Shown: positions 1-10,995 of the stretch, piece by piece
How the letters are laid out: each line of letters starts with the position of its first letter
Position numbering within the stretch: the first letter of the stretch is position 1
Source: Ilyonectria destructans
Lineage: Eukaryota; Ascomycota; Sordariomycetes; Hypocreales; Nectriaceae
Assembly (NCBI GenBank): GCA_020740775.1
Contig: JAHEWK010000001.1
Span: 4,836,001-4,900,000 of the forward strand
DNA: 64,000 nt
Reading direction: 5' to 3'
Position numbers and translations under genes: made by a program
Notes under the pieces: model-generated
Database searches by the model: none
Told to the model about the DNA's origin: nothing
The model's input: only the letters and a program-made list of their open reading frames with translations

Positions 1-119
1 CTACTACTGCACTGTTGCACCGACACAGCTCCTGCACGTGCAGCGCACAGAGCACAGGGCAGTTGCAGTTTCTACTTGGTAGCACCTTCCATCTAGGTAG
101 GAGGAAACCGACGCACAGT

Positions 120-192
120 AGACACTGTAGCAGTACTACCTACCTGTAGGTATGTAGGTCCATGCGTACATGTAGGTATGTAGGTGCCGTGC
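120..192. repeat. TACCTA/TAGGTA-rich tract
   Basis: A run of imperfect copies of TACCTA and its complement TAGGTA, alternating with GTATGTAGGT units. Similar tracts recur near 18620, 37145-37205, 41640 and 58745, always outside genes. The function is unknown; they look like promoter-associated low-complexity DNA. Confidence 0.6.
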
Positions 193-589
193 ACTATATA
201 TCCCGGCCTGCACCTTGCATTTCGGCAGGTTTCTGACGAGTGCAGCTCTAGTGGGGCGTTAGACGATAGAAAGCGGCTGGGGGAGGGGAGGAGAACACCT
301 CCACTGTGATGTGATGCGATGTGATGTGATGATGTTATGTGACGTTATGTCGCACAAGCACAGTGCGCAAGGGGCCTCAGGATCAGAAAGGAAGACCAGA
401 GAGAAGATGAATGGAAAAGAAAAGAAAAGAGAGAGGGGGGCTGTGCAGGGTGCAGGTCGCAGGTCGCAGGGATACAGGGTGCAGAGTGCGCCACATGGAT
501 GGAATGGAATCCTTCCATCGAAGGCTTCGATGGGGGCGAGGGAAGGAAAAGGGTTCCACTGTCCACACTGGGCCGCTGGTGAGACCTGG

Positions 590-692
590 AACACAGAGAC
601 GGGGCACAGAGAAGACTGGGCACAGAGAGACGGGGCACAGAGACTGGTCACAGACCCGGTCACAGAGACTGGGCGGGCACAGTGACTGGGCA
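590..692. repeat. Degenerate tandem repeat with GGGCACAGAGACTG-like units
   Basis: About six imperfect copies of a 12-16 nt unit built on CACAGAGAC/GGGCACAG lie in tandem. Units differ by substitutions and small indels, so this is an old minisatellite. The frames open through it in several phases only because the unit lacks stop codons. Confidence 0.6.
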
Positions 693-3391
693 ATCGCAAG
701 GCCCTCCCCGGCTCACACTTCACAGTGCTGTGCGACAGTGGTCTGAGACTGTGTTGCCTGCCTGCCCAGACTTGCGAGTTGACGCCCAGACAAACCCAAC
801 AGGCTGGTTGGTTCTCAGGCTCCAAGCTGGTTGCGGACTGGGCTGCAGGCTGCAGAGCCGGCCTGGGACCTGCACGAAGCTCGGGAGGAGAGAGGAAAGA
901 TGTGGCACCATGACCTATCCACCATCCACGGCAGTGGCCCCATGGACTGTGTGCGCTCCGTATTACTCCATACTCCATACTCCGTGCTCACTCCGCACTC
1001 CGTCCTCTGTCGACTGCTCGCTGTCGTCCGCCCGGCTGTACCATCCGGCCCCTTGGAACGCTGCGACTCTGCGCTGCACGGCGCTCCACTGCACTGTACG
1101 AACACGTACCTCCACCCCGTACCGGCGGACAGGGCACCCGAGAGCCAGACACGGGGGCCACGGGCGGCCACCCCAGACGCAGCGAGCGATGGAGAGCTGT
1201 GCGTCTCTCCGAGGGCTACCTACAGTAGCTACCAGCAGGGTACGGTACGGTCCACTACCTGTCCAGCTCCAGAGACCCCTTTCGCCGCGGCCTTGCGCCT
1301 GCGACCCCGCCCCTAAAGCCAGTGAAAGGTGTTGGGTTGGCGCACAGCTGGTGTAGCTCCCCTGTATCGCACAGGTATCCCCTCCCCTGCAAGCTCTGCA
1401 GGCCCCGCACGCCCCGCACGCCCTGCGCGCCTTGCACTAAAGTGGCCGTAGCGTGTACTAGGGCCAAGTTACTGGCTGCACCAACCTTTTCGTCCAGGCT
1501 TCGAGAATGATTCCCGGTGCCCCCGTGGCCGTCGCGGCCTGTCCCTTGTCACTTGGGTGGGAACTGTGGCAATTCCAGATTCTCGAAGACGGCCAGAAGA
1601 CTTCCAAGCGACCGCCTGGACCCGCTCGAACCCCTCCGGAAGTGCTCCATCCTGCTTCCACCCAATCCATCGCCCGCCCTCGCCCGCTCCCATTGGCCGC
1701 TATTGTTCCCAAACCCTCATCCAGCCACAGCCTCCCACCCCGGCCCAAGGCGTGGATGCCTTGATGCCTCGTGCCGCGTGCCCCATGCCGCGTGCTCTAC
1801 GCGTGCTCTCACCCTCTACGGGCGACGACCACCATCGTCGACGGCGCACAAAAATGGTCACGGCCATGGCGACTTGGCGACTTGGCGACCTCGATGCTGG
1901 TGGGTTCTGCTCCCTTACTTCTGTCACCCCATCTCATCGAGGCCGCCGTGGTAGCACAGACTGTTCATGGGGCATGGGGCATGGTTCGTGGCTACCACTC
2001 TACCACTCTGTTAACCCCCCGTCTCACCTGAAGTGTGCCCCCAAACCATCAACTCCAAGCAGCTCTCCCCCCTTTTGCCTCCCGGAGCCAGCCAGCCCTC
2101 CCCTGCTGCCGGCCGTTTCGTTGTGGTAGAATCCTACCTCCTACTATCTCGCCGCCGCTGTAGCCCGGACGGGTCTTGCTAGCCCCCCGTCTCATCCACG
2201 GCATCCTTGACTACAGCACAGCAGCCAGGCCGCTCCAACACCCCATTCCCTTCCCTTCCCTTTCCCGTCCCATCCAAACCCGCAATCCCTTCCCCCACTC
2301 GCCTCGCTCGCTCGCGCTCCCGCTAAGACTCTTACACACACCCACCCACGCCGCTCGCCCACGCCCCCTCGCCTCTTCATACTCACCCTTACCCTCCTCT
2401 CGCGCTCCCTCGCCCTCCTCTTCACCCGCGATCCATCCTCTTGGTGCCACTGGCTTACCACCAACCAACCTGACTGGCCTGTCTGCTTCCTCGCCGTGAA
2501 AACAAGCAATAGACAGCCCTAGCAGCAGACTCCTCCTCCTCCTCCTCTCTACTTTTGCGCCCAGCTTTTGCGCCAACATTGGCGTAAACGACACCGGCTG
2601 CTCTCTGCTCTCAACCGCCCGATCTTCTGATCCAGCTTTGTCTTCCCCAGGCCCACTGCGTCATCCCCGTCATAGCCTGTTTTCTTTTTTTCCTCACTTC
2701 TTTCATTGTTCCTTTTTTCACCTTTCTTTTTCTCGCCTTGCGCGAAACCATTATTTTTCTTTTCACTCCGTCCTACCCCCCCCGGAGTCCCCTGCCGTCT
2801 CTGCTCTCAGGCCCTTGCTGTCTTGCCCGGGTTACCAAAAGTCGCTTTCCCTCTCCCCCCGGCTCCGAGACCTTCTCATCCTCACCCTCTCTCTCCCTCT
2901 GCATCCCACCCCGACCGACTCTTGACTTATTCCGTTCCTTGGTCAATTCGACTCGTCGACTTCGGCCATCGATCCGGTCGGATCTGACTCGCCCCTGATT
3001 CTCTTCTCCACGCTTTGGCCACGCCGTGACCACGTTCGATCACACGTCTCCCGGCTTCGCTTTTTCTCGCTTTTTCTCGCCTCAACTTGACTTTGCGTCG
3101 CCCGCTGCTTCTCAAGAGACACTTCCCATCACCTGGTCGTCGCACGAGCATCATCGCGTCTCTCACTCTCTCCCGTCTGCCCTCCTCCTCGGGCCTTTTT
3201 GTCCTCCGTCGCCACCACGCCCTGTCCCTACTCTTGCAGCTTGCTCGCAGATCCCTTCTCCCCGGTCCCCAGCTGCCGCGACGCTCGATACCCTTACCCT
3301 ACTTTCTTTCCCTGTCCTGGTTCCTACCTGACCAGGCCCCGACACCCTCCAGCTATCGCTCGGCGGGCTCGTGTTATTGGAGTACCTCCAG

Positions 3392-3801
3392 GTAAGACCC
3401 CAATGCTTCCATGCTTCTGACACCATCGTGCTTGCACACGCGTGCTCGGCCCTTGACCCGCCCAGACACAAGACACCCTGAAGACGGTAGCTTGTCCCCT
3501 CCTACCAAGTTTTGCCTGTCGATGCCCTTCTGTCCGCTGTCTCATACCCCATCTCAGCTGCCCAACCTATTCCATCTTCTATCCACCTTCCCCCATCCCC
3601 CGGCACCTTCTACATCTCGCCCTCCCCTCCGCTTCCCTTCCTCTCCTGCCCGCTTCCACCTCCCAGGTCTGCGTGCGCGTGTTCCCTCCACTCATTGCCC
3701 ACCGGGCTCGTTCCTCGGTCGAATCGTCCCCGCTGACCGTTGCTTCTCAATCTCCAGCTTCGACTCCTTCTCCATCCATCTAACATTCGTTCTGTTTGCA
3801 G
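3392..3801 (+). other. Probable 5'-UTR intron of pdeH
   Basis: A strong donor, GTAAGA, at 3392 pairs with an acceptor, TTTGCAG, ending at 3801. A branch-like TCTAAC lies about 20 nt before the acceptor. The span of 410 nt is long for this genome, but leader introns of signalling genes are often longer than coding ones. Splicing would remove the upstream ATGs lying inside it and join pyrimidine-rich leader to the last 380 nt before the pdeH start. This is inferred from signals only. Confidence 0.5.
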
Positions 3802-3927
3802 TCGTAACCGCGACACCCACCTTAACCGCGAAACCAGGAATCTCGTCCTACGATTCCACCAAACCCACCATTCTCCCGAGCCACCCGTCGCGCTCGATCG
3901 TCGTCGATATACCTTGCGATCGCTTGA

Positions 3928-3945
3928 ATGCTTCGCAAATCTTGA
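3928..3945 (+). promoter_or_regulatory. Upstream ORF (five codons) in the pdeH leader
   Basis: ATG at 3928 opens a five-codon reading frame (MLRKS) closed by TGA at 3943-3945. It lies 237 nt before the pdeH start codon and downstream of the proposed leader intron. It is the only ATG I see between the leader acceptor and the main start, so scanning ribosomes would meet it first. A role in damping translation is an inference. Confidence 0.45.
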
Positions 3946-4182
3946 GTCGCACTTACGTTGATTCGTTTGGGTGTCGCTAAACATAAACCTCGATCCACGA
4001 TAGGTCCCAGCTCGTTGCTTGAATACGGCTTCGAATCGCAAATCGCCCCAAGGTTTTTCGGCAAGACATATCCGTCTTTGTGTCCTTATAGGCTCTACTT
4101 TTGTACCCATATAGCCTCTTGGTTCGGTCGATCGGTTGCCCGAAGGGCTACGGTGCTCCAGTCGTGAGACTGGTAGGTCGCC

Positions 4183-7044
4183 ATGAACGCCATGGAACGC
4201 GCCGCCTGCAACGTCATATATGTTGATCGCAATGTGTGCGAGGAGGGATTGGTTCATTCTCTTGCCAGTAAGGCGAAAAATGATCCACCGAGCTGGGAAT
4301 CTGGCGAGGCTCGGCAAGCCATCCAGCCTCTGCTGGATGCCTTCGGTGATGGTTGGTTCCTCCACTCCCTTACTCGAGTCGATGTTGCTAACCGCCCGAT
4401 CAGTCCACGTGTGCGCTACAGGTGCCGCCTGCCTATCAAAACTCTTTGAACTTCAAGAGGGATCTATGCTCGATCTGAAGCCGACCGTTGTGCTACTCGA
4501 CACTCCTCACGATGAGCGCGTCCCCGAGCCGCGAACCAGATCCATGTCACCCTCGCCCTCATGCGAGTCTGATGAGGGAGCCGATATCCACACTCCGGAT
4601 GAAGCCCTTTATGGCTTGGATTTGCTGCAGAAAATCATCACCGAGGCCCACCTGCGAGGGATGTCTAAATTGGTTGTCCCAATCCCCATGATCAGTGGCT
4701 CAGAGGAGCCCACATCTGCCACCGAGCAGATGACCGACGGAGCTGTCGAGCCATTCACCGCACCGCTAGGCTCCCTTGCCTCCAATCGCCGACTAATAAG
4801 GAGATGTCTAGACCTTGGCGCTGTCGACATCATTATCAGCCCTCTGAGTTCGAAATGCATCACAACGTTGGAAATATGTGCTTATCGGGCTCATAGGGAT
4901 GCCGCGCGAGAGCAGCAGGCCCTGATGGAGATCAGACAAGGAAGGAAACGATCATGGGTGGGCGTTAACGAGGAAAAGCCGTTCGCCTACCTTCGCGAAG
5001 CCATGGTCTCAGGCCTGATGAAAGGCATATGCCGATTATCCTCTGCTAACGACGATCAAATCAATAAGGCTCATATTGCAGTCTCCTCGGAGCGACAGGC
5101 CGCCATCGCAGTTGCGGTGGGGAGCTGGCATTTCTGTGCCCACTCCTTCACCGATGATGAATTGTTGGTGGCTGCTATGGCTATGTTCAAACATGCACTG
5201 TCAATGTCCGAACTCGAACGATGGCGGATCCCAGCAGGTAAGCCAGGCTCTCTCCTCTCCGTCTCAACTCAACCCTGTTCGCACCCATGCTCACCTACCA
5301 CCAGACCAGCTCATCTCTTTTCTCGTGGCTTGTCGCGCTGCCTACAACAGTTTTGTTCCGTACCACAACTTCCGCCACGTAGTGGATGTCTTGCAGGCGA
5401 CCTTCAACTTCTTAGTGCGCATCGGTTCTCTCCCTCCTTATCCTCCAAATGCCCCAGCAAACTCGATCCCCGAAAAGTCCCCGATGGCATCTTTGGTTAC
5501 ACCCTTTGAGGCCTTGACTCTCCTCATTACCGCTATCGGCCATGATGTCGGGCACCCTGGTGTCAACAACGGTTTTCTAGTCACCCTCAACGCACCTTTG
5601 GCACAACTATACAATGACCGATCAGTGCTCGAGTCATTCCACTGTGCGGCCTACTCCCAAATCCTCCGCCGCTACTGGCCGGCAGCCTTCGAGGACACCA
5701 AAATGCGCAACCTGATGATCAGCTCTATATTGGCAACTGACATGGGCTTGCATTTTGACTACATGAAGAAGCTCGGCGACGTTCAGGAACGCCTGCAGGT
5801 GAGCAACAGCACTGACGGTTGGAATGGGCGACAGTTGGAAGAGAACAGAACCCTGGCCTGCTCGCTGTTGATCAAATGTGCTGATATTAGCAACGTGGTA
5901 TGTTCAAACCTCTCTAATGTAACCGGGCCGAACTTGACTGCTAACTCTTGCCTAGGCGAGAAATCACGAGACCGCGCTGCAATGGACCTACATTCTCTCA
6001 GAAGAGTTTTCTCGGCAGGCATCGATGGAAAGCGAGTTGGGGATTCAATCGTCGCTCATGTCTCCACCCAAACAGGACATGACATCACTGTCTAAGGGCC
6101 AGTTGGGCTTCATGAACCTATTTGCAACTCCTCTATTCCAAGGCGTCGCCGACATCATGCCCGCCATGCAATACACGGTTGATGAGCTCGAAATGAATAA
6201 GGCTCGCTTCGAACAGAAGTTGCAGGAAGAGAAGGCAAAGATGCAAAAGGATGACCCGGTCCGGAGGCGCCTTTTGAAATTAGAAGGCACCTTTTCCCCC
6301 AGAACTATGAGTTTTGCGGTTCCAGTGGAAGAAGAAAACAAGGACTCGACGCAGATTGACGCAGACCGGAAATCAGACACAACTCCAGTCGGCAATGGAG
6401 TGCTTCCAATCCCACGTGTCGATGGGCACGACTCGTCACCGGTTGACAGTCAGCCAACGCCGGATTTCTCCCAGGCCCTCAGCACTCTCGAAGAATTTAA
6501 GAAAATGAATGGGTCAACATCGACCTTTGATGCCGTCCGAGAGTTGGCGAACAGTGATCCATTCCACACGCGGAACCGAGAAGACAGTGGTGCAGATGGG
6601 AAGTCGATACCTTCTGGGAAGCAGCGGTCTAGTGAAACCACTGAAGGAAGCGTGTCTGGCACTTGCTCTGGAGACTGGGCTTCACAGGCAACCAGTGCTA
6701 CGACAGGAAAAATGCCCATGTCACCAAGCACGCGAGGGACGAGCATCGTCAGCAGGGAGTCTACGGAACATCCCATGGAAATTCCCACAATTAACGTTTC
6801 GTCCCCAAGCTTGAACGATCCACCCGGAATGGCGTATCACGACAGCTCAGTCGCCGATGACGAAACGAGATCCATCGGCAGCAATGGCGGCAGCACTGGC
6901 GGAAGCATTGGTGGTAGCATTGGAAAAGCGGAGGGCAAGTCCCTCCGGAAGAAGACGAGTCGATTTCGGATGAAAGACTTTCCATTCTTTAGGAGGCATA
7001 AGGGCTCGGGCTCACCATGCTCAGCAACAGATTCGACCGGCTGA
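4183..7044 (+). CDS. pdeH: High-affinity 3',5'-cyclic-AMP phosphodiesterase (PdeH/PDE2 type)
   Basis: Class I phosphodiesterase that hydrolyses cAMP to 5'-AMP and so limits protein kinase A signalling. Exons are 4183-4345, 4404-5237, 5305-5897 and 5956-7044; introns are 58, 67 and 58 nt; the product is 892 aa. All metal-site motifs of the HD-type catalytic domain are present: HNFRHVVDV (353-361), GHDVGHPGVNNGF (411-423), the ATDMGLHF helix, and CADISN with metal-binding D526. The N-terminal third is the fungal extension seen in PdeH proteins, and the C-terminal roughly 280 residues are Ser/Thr/Gly-rich and probably disordered. The start at 4183 is followed by the family-like ACNVIYVD; a second ATG at 4192 is nine bases on. 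The first intron restores the conserved frame into VHVCATGAACLSKL. The leader carries a likely intron and a uORF. The family assignment is firm. Confidence 0.95.
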
Positions 7045-8577
7045 AGGGAGCAGCACAAAGCACGTTAGTCAGCGCACCGAGGTCGCACCTTGAGTTGTAT
7101 GCCCTCCAGCAGCAGATTCCGGGCGATAAAATGAGCCACGACAAACCCAATGCAATGCAGGTGGATACAATCGGATCCATGGACTCTTGCATCAACGATG
7201 GCCAAGGTTATGTCGGGCGAAAGTCGCAGTAAGGCGATTGCAGTATATATATGTACATTACGGAAAAGGAGACCTCCGTGACAGGTCAGGGCAAGTTGCA
7301 ACTGGGAATATCGCCACCCCAGCAAAGTGCAGCTGTGCAGAGGGATCTCACTCAGGATGGTCTGGAGCATAACTTTTTGGGAACAGGGGTTACTCGGGAC
7401 CGGGACCGGGGACCGTGAAAGGGCGTTGGCGCAGGATTGGGATGGAATGAATGTCAATGTGTCTGGGTCAACGACGACAGGATGGGTTGCGGAGTCACTC
7501 ACTGCTTTGATGGGATATATATGATAGGAGGGAAGGATGGTCTGTTGAGAATAGGATAACTGAGGTCCCATTGGGGAGATTGGGAGGGAACTTGAAGGTT
7601 CCACGACTCTACCGAAAGAGAAAGAAAGATATTCAAACATCAAACATGAAGAGCACATCAACAGCATATCCAGTTCAGTGAATGTATGTGCCGCCGACCA
7701 TCGGGGAGACACCCTGGTGATTGATGAATGCATGCTTATGCCGAGGTCAACAGCCGCATCGCCCGATCGTAAGACTCTAATCGCCGACACCGCAAGAGTG
7801 CATCCGCCATATCCCCGCCGGATGGTTGCTTCTACGCCTCTCGAACACCTTCTCACTCCAATGCCCCTCCTCAATTCGATCTGTTCCTGCAGGTAAACAG
7901 TCATGTTACCAGGTGCATGACAAGGCGTTTGATTGGTGCCTATGTCCGGGCGTGCGATCTCCGGTTTGACGGAGGACCGGCGGCGCCGCTATTGGTCACA
8001 AGTCCCGAGGCTTGAAGCTGCGAAAACTGCCCTGTGGATCCTAGGGGAAAGGTATGACAACGGGAATGAGAATGAAGACGAATTCTCGAGGGTGCTTATC
8101 GGACAAGCAAGACGAATTAGGGGTGGGTGGACGGAGATATCCTCTTCAAAAAAAAAAGTCCGTAACTAGGTTAGAAGGGCGAGGCTACGGTCAAGGTGCT
8201 GGCCAACGAACCGAAGGGGTTTCTTCTTCAATACACAACTACCCCACGTCACCGTAGATGGTTCCGTGAATCTTCGGGCATTCTTCGAATAGGTTAGGTA
8301 TCTATAGGCTGGCTTTATTGTAGGGCGATGGAACGACTAAAAATTACATTGTAGTATAGAGGACGTAGCTGTTCTTATATTTGCAACACTCCCATATGAC
8401 CTAACCTAGCATGCGATTCTAAATGTGAATACTTTCATTTCCGACTCCCTGAAACAATGTTGCCTTTTATTTCAATTGCATCCCGATATCCTCTATCCGT
8501 GGGCCCGCTGTAAAAATCAAATACAGACGCTATGATGTTATGCAATAATTCCATCTCAATCCGAATCCCCATCTTCA
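7045..8577. other. Convergent intergenic region between pdeH and the MFS gene
   Basis: This holds the 3' ends of two convergent genes. No coding frame here has family resemblance; the minus-strand frame across 7065-7904 shows no domain. About 8250-8570 is AT-rich, as expected for 3' UTRs. A 16-nt element containing an inverted CCAAT box (7984-7999) is shared with the MFS upstream region. Confidence 0.6.
7984..7999. promoter_or_regulatory. CCAAT-box element, copy 1 (shared with 10608-10623)
   Basis: The 16-mer GCGCCGCTATTGGTCA occurs here and again at 10608-10623 in the MFS/regulator intergenic region. Both copies are followed about 8-10 nt later by a CCGA(A)GGCTT-like string. On the minus strand the core reads TGACCAATAG, a CCAAT box of the kind bound by the HAP/CBF complex. 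A chance pair of identical 16-mers is not impossible in 64 kb, so functional meaning is tentative. Confidence 0.35.
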
Positions 8578-10334
8578 TTAATTCTGGATTCCGTAGGCTG
8601 CTCTGGCCGTCTTGCTGCTCCGAGCCAACCGGTCACCGTACCAGATGAAGATGAAGGGGATAACTCCCATGACCAGCGCCAGGAAACCCAGCAAGGACGG
8701 TGCCCAATGCAGCCCCAGGCTCGAATACATAGGTTGCGCGGCCAGGGGCAGCAAAATGGCGCCGGTCGACCGTGTCCAACTAGCCGCTGCATGGGCCGAA
8801 GCCGAAGACTGGCGGAATACATCTGTGAGGTAGTTGATCATGCCCATAAAGAGCAGCTGTATGCCCGCGCAAAAGAAGAAGCCGGATCCCAGCATCGCCA
8901 CCACTGGAGGAACCGACTCCCAGACGGTCCAGCCTAGCCAGAAGAGTCCAATAACCATACTGCGATATGTTAGTCAAATCCGGTGTCGTGTTTTTCCAAG
9001 ACTTACCATGGGGAGGCAATACAAGCCAGGGGCAGTCGACGATATATCTCGGATCTTGCCCATGCCTTGCCAGTCTCTGCCTGGCGGTCACGATACCAAG
9101 TGAAAAAGAGAAATGTGCCCAAGGCTGCGATGGTGCCAACTATCACTAGAGTAGGGGAAAAGCGCGGGTTAGCCAGCAAACTCCAAACCCCCGATAATAT
9201 TATCTCAGACAATCCATTGGAAAAACTCACTTGGAATGTAGGCAAGAGATGCCATTTCTGCAGAGAGTCCATAGAAATCCTGGAAGATGATGGGGTATGC
9301 CTGAAACATGAGGTACAGGACGGAGTAGGCGAGTGTCAGGTAGGCCGAGGTGAACAGAAGGATGGGCTCGGTGAACAGGAGGGTGACGGGTCGGAGGAAG
9401 ATCTTTCGAGCGTCGAAAGGGCTAAGAGTCTGCTGCTCGTCGGATACGCCAGTACTCTTCTTCATGTTCTTGCGCACCGCCTTGTTGTGAAGCACGGGGA
9501 CGTACGTCTCGGGGAGGGTAAGCACAAAGGGCATGCCCGGTACTGTGATCAAGGCAGCGATCCAGAAAGGCCATTGCCAACCCATCGGGGACGAGAAGCC
9601 GGAGATCATGGGTCCTATCAGGGGGCCTATCGTGGTGACGGTCATGTATAAGGCGATGGCGTTGCCGCGAACCGAGGGATCGTCAAGGATATCGGCGTAG
9701 AGCCCACCGATGACCGAGGTCGGCGCCGCAGCGTTGACGCCGCAGATCATGCGGAAAATAAGAAGAGCGGCGTAGTTGGGGGCGCCAGAGCAGGCGAGCA
9801 TGAAGATGATGTAGCCCAAGAAAGTACCGATGAGGACCGGGCGACGGCCAATGTACTCGCTCAGGGGAGCGAAGAGCAGAGGGCCCAAGACATAACCGAC
9901 CATGTACAGCGAGTTGAGGAGGACGAGGTGAGTGTGGTTCGTGACGCCGAATTGTTCTGAGATGGCATCGATAGCGCCTGAGGGCATTGAGGAGCCTAGG
10001 TTGCCGTTGAAGGTGCAGGTGAAGCCGGCGATGATGATGTGCAGCTTCCTCCACTATAAGCCCGAGTGGCATGTTAGTTTATCTTGAATCTTGGTTGTAA
10101 ATTCACATGTATGTACGTGTGTGGTATGTGTGTGCTTTGGATAGCTTCCCATTGGGATGCTATAGAGCGGGTTTGTTATCTACTAACCTTAGAGAACTTT
10201 GTTGGGTCCGGAGCTCCATTGTCCGACCAGCCAGATTCGTCAGATTCGTCAGAGCTGAGCGAGGTATCGACAATAGCTTGGGGTACAGCGTTCTTCTCGA
10301 CATCGGTGTCAACTCGAGTCTCTTCTACTGCCAT
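8578..10334 (-). CDS. Major facilitator superfamily exporter (DHA1, drug/polyamine type)
   Basis: Integral membrane proton antiporter of the 12-TM DHA1 group, which exports drugs, polyamines or small metabolites at the plasma membrane. Exons on the minus strand are 10188-10334, 9231-10053, 9007-9145 and 8578-8959; the product is 496 aa. A roughly 50-residue acidic, Ser-rich cytosolic tail comes first, then TM1 starting at WRKLHIIIAGFT. The loop 2-3 signature PLSEYIGRRPVLIG and the antiporter motif GPLIGPMISGF in TM5 are present, as is the long central loop between TM6 and TM7. A further in-frame ATG at 10394 could add 20 residues, but the start at 10334 is more natural. One intron is only 47 nt. 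The gene is divergent from the Zn2Cys6 regulator at 10996, a common arrangement for a transporter and its own activator. The substrate cannot be read from sequence. Confidence 0.88.
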
Positions 10335-10995
10335 GGTTGCGGTGGTTAACACTGGCACTTGACAATTGATAATTGAAGTAGGGCCAAGAACCAACCTAGA
10401 CGACTACGAGCCTTCGACGTCTTATATCATTTCCATCCATGCGACTTCCCCGCTAGGATATTCAATTCCAAGTGGGTATCTCACTCATTTTTTTTTCTTT
10501 CTGAATCCCGATGATGACCGAACGAGTCTTTGGTGTTGCATCTGTGGAGGCGAGTAAGGGCAAGGAGAGCCACTTCCCTGCAGAGTCGAAGACTTGTCGG
10601 TGAGAAAGCGCCGCTATTGGTCAAATCGACCGAAGGCTTCGGGCTAGCAGGAGGTCTTTTAGGAAAGGCCGATCCGTGACTCTGGGGCTCGGCTTTTAAG
10701 GGTCCACCCATTTCCGAGAACCAACTCCCGACTTACTCTTCCCATCACCAGCGCAGACGTGAACCGGCCATGTGATTCGATTAATCTGATCAATCGATTA
10801 CTCTGCCGGTTAAACGACCAGACGAACCATCTCGGAAGTCAGAAGTACCGAAGCCGTACGGACACTCCCTCCTTCAATTGACCGCCAGTACCCAACTACG
10901 CACCAGCAAGGACCATCCGTCACTAACGAGCTGTTCGTATTGGGTAACCATATCCACAGGGCGCGCGCCCTGCTACCAATCTGCATTACTGCAAC
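10335..10995. promoter_or_regulatory. Shared divergent promoter, MFS exporter / Zn2Cys6 regulator
   Basis: This 661-nt region separates two divergently read starts. It contains an inverted CCAAT box within the 16-nt element at 10608-10623, several single CGG/CCG triplets of the kind Zn2Cys6 proteins bind (near 10631, 10761 and 10808), and a TTAATCTGATCAATCGATTA stretch around 10780-10799. No open frame here resembles a gene. Co-regulation of the pair is inferred from the layout. Confidence 0.55.

Larger units (their letters stand above)
1..4182. other. Long intergenic and leader region upstream of pdeH
   Basis: No protein gene is supported here. Open frames overlap on both strands, have no family resemblance and are low in complexity. 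Roughly 2200-3800 on the plus strand is strongly pyrimidine-rich (CCTCTC/CTTTTTC tracts), as in fungal core promoters and 5' leaders, and fits the promoter plus 5' UTR of pdeH. The first kilobase holds TAGGTA-type and CACAGAGA-type short repeats, listed separately. The neighbour to the left lies outside the window, so part of this stretch may belong to it. Confidence 0.6.

Noticed and set aside
3610..4365. 251-codon minus-strand frame overlapping the pdeH start
   Set aside because: Arg/Trp/Ser-rich, overlaps the well-supported pdeH first exon and leader, and has no family resemblance.
7065..7904. 279-codon minus-strand frame downstream of pdeH
   Set aside because: No domain, no codon bias and several equally long overlapping frames. 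It lies where two 3' UTRs converge.
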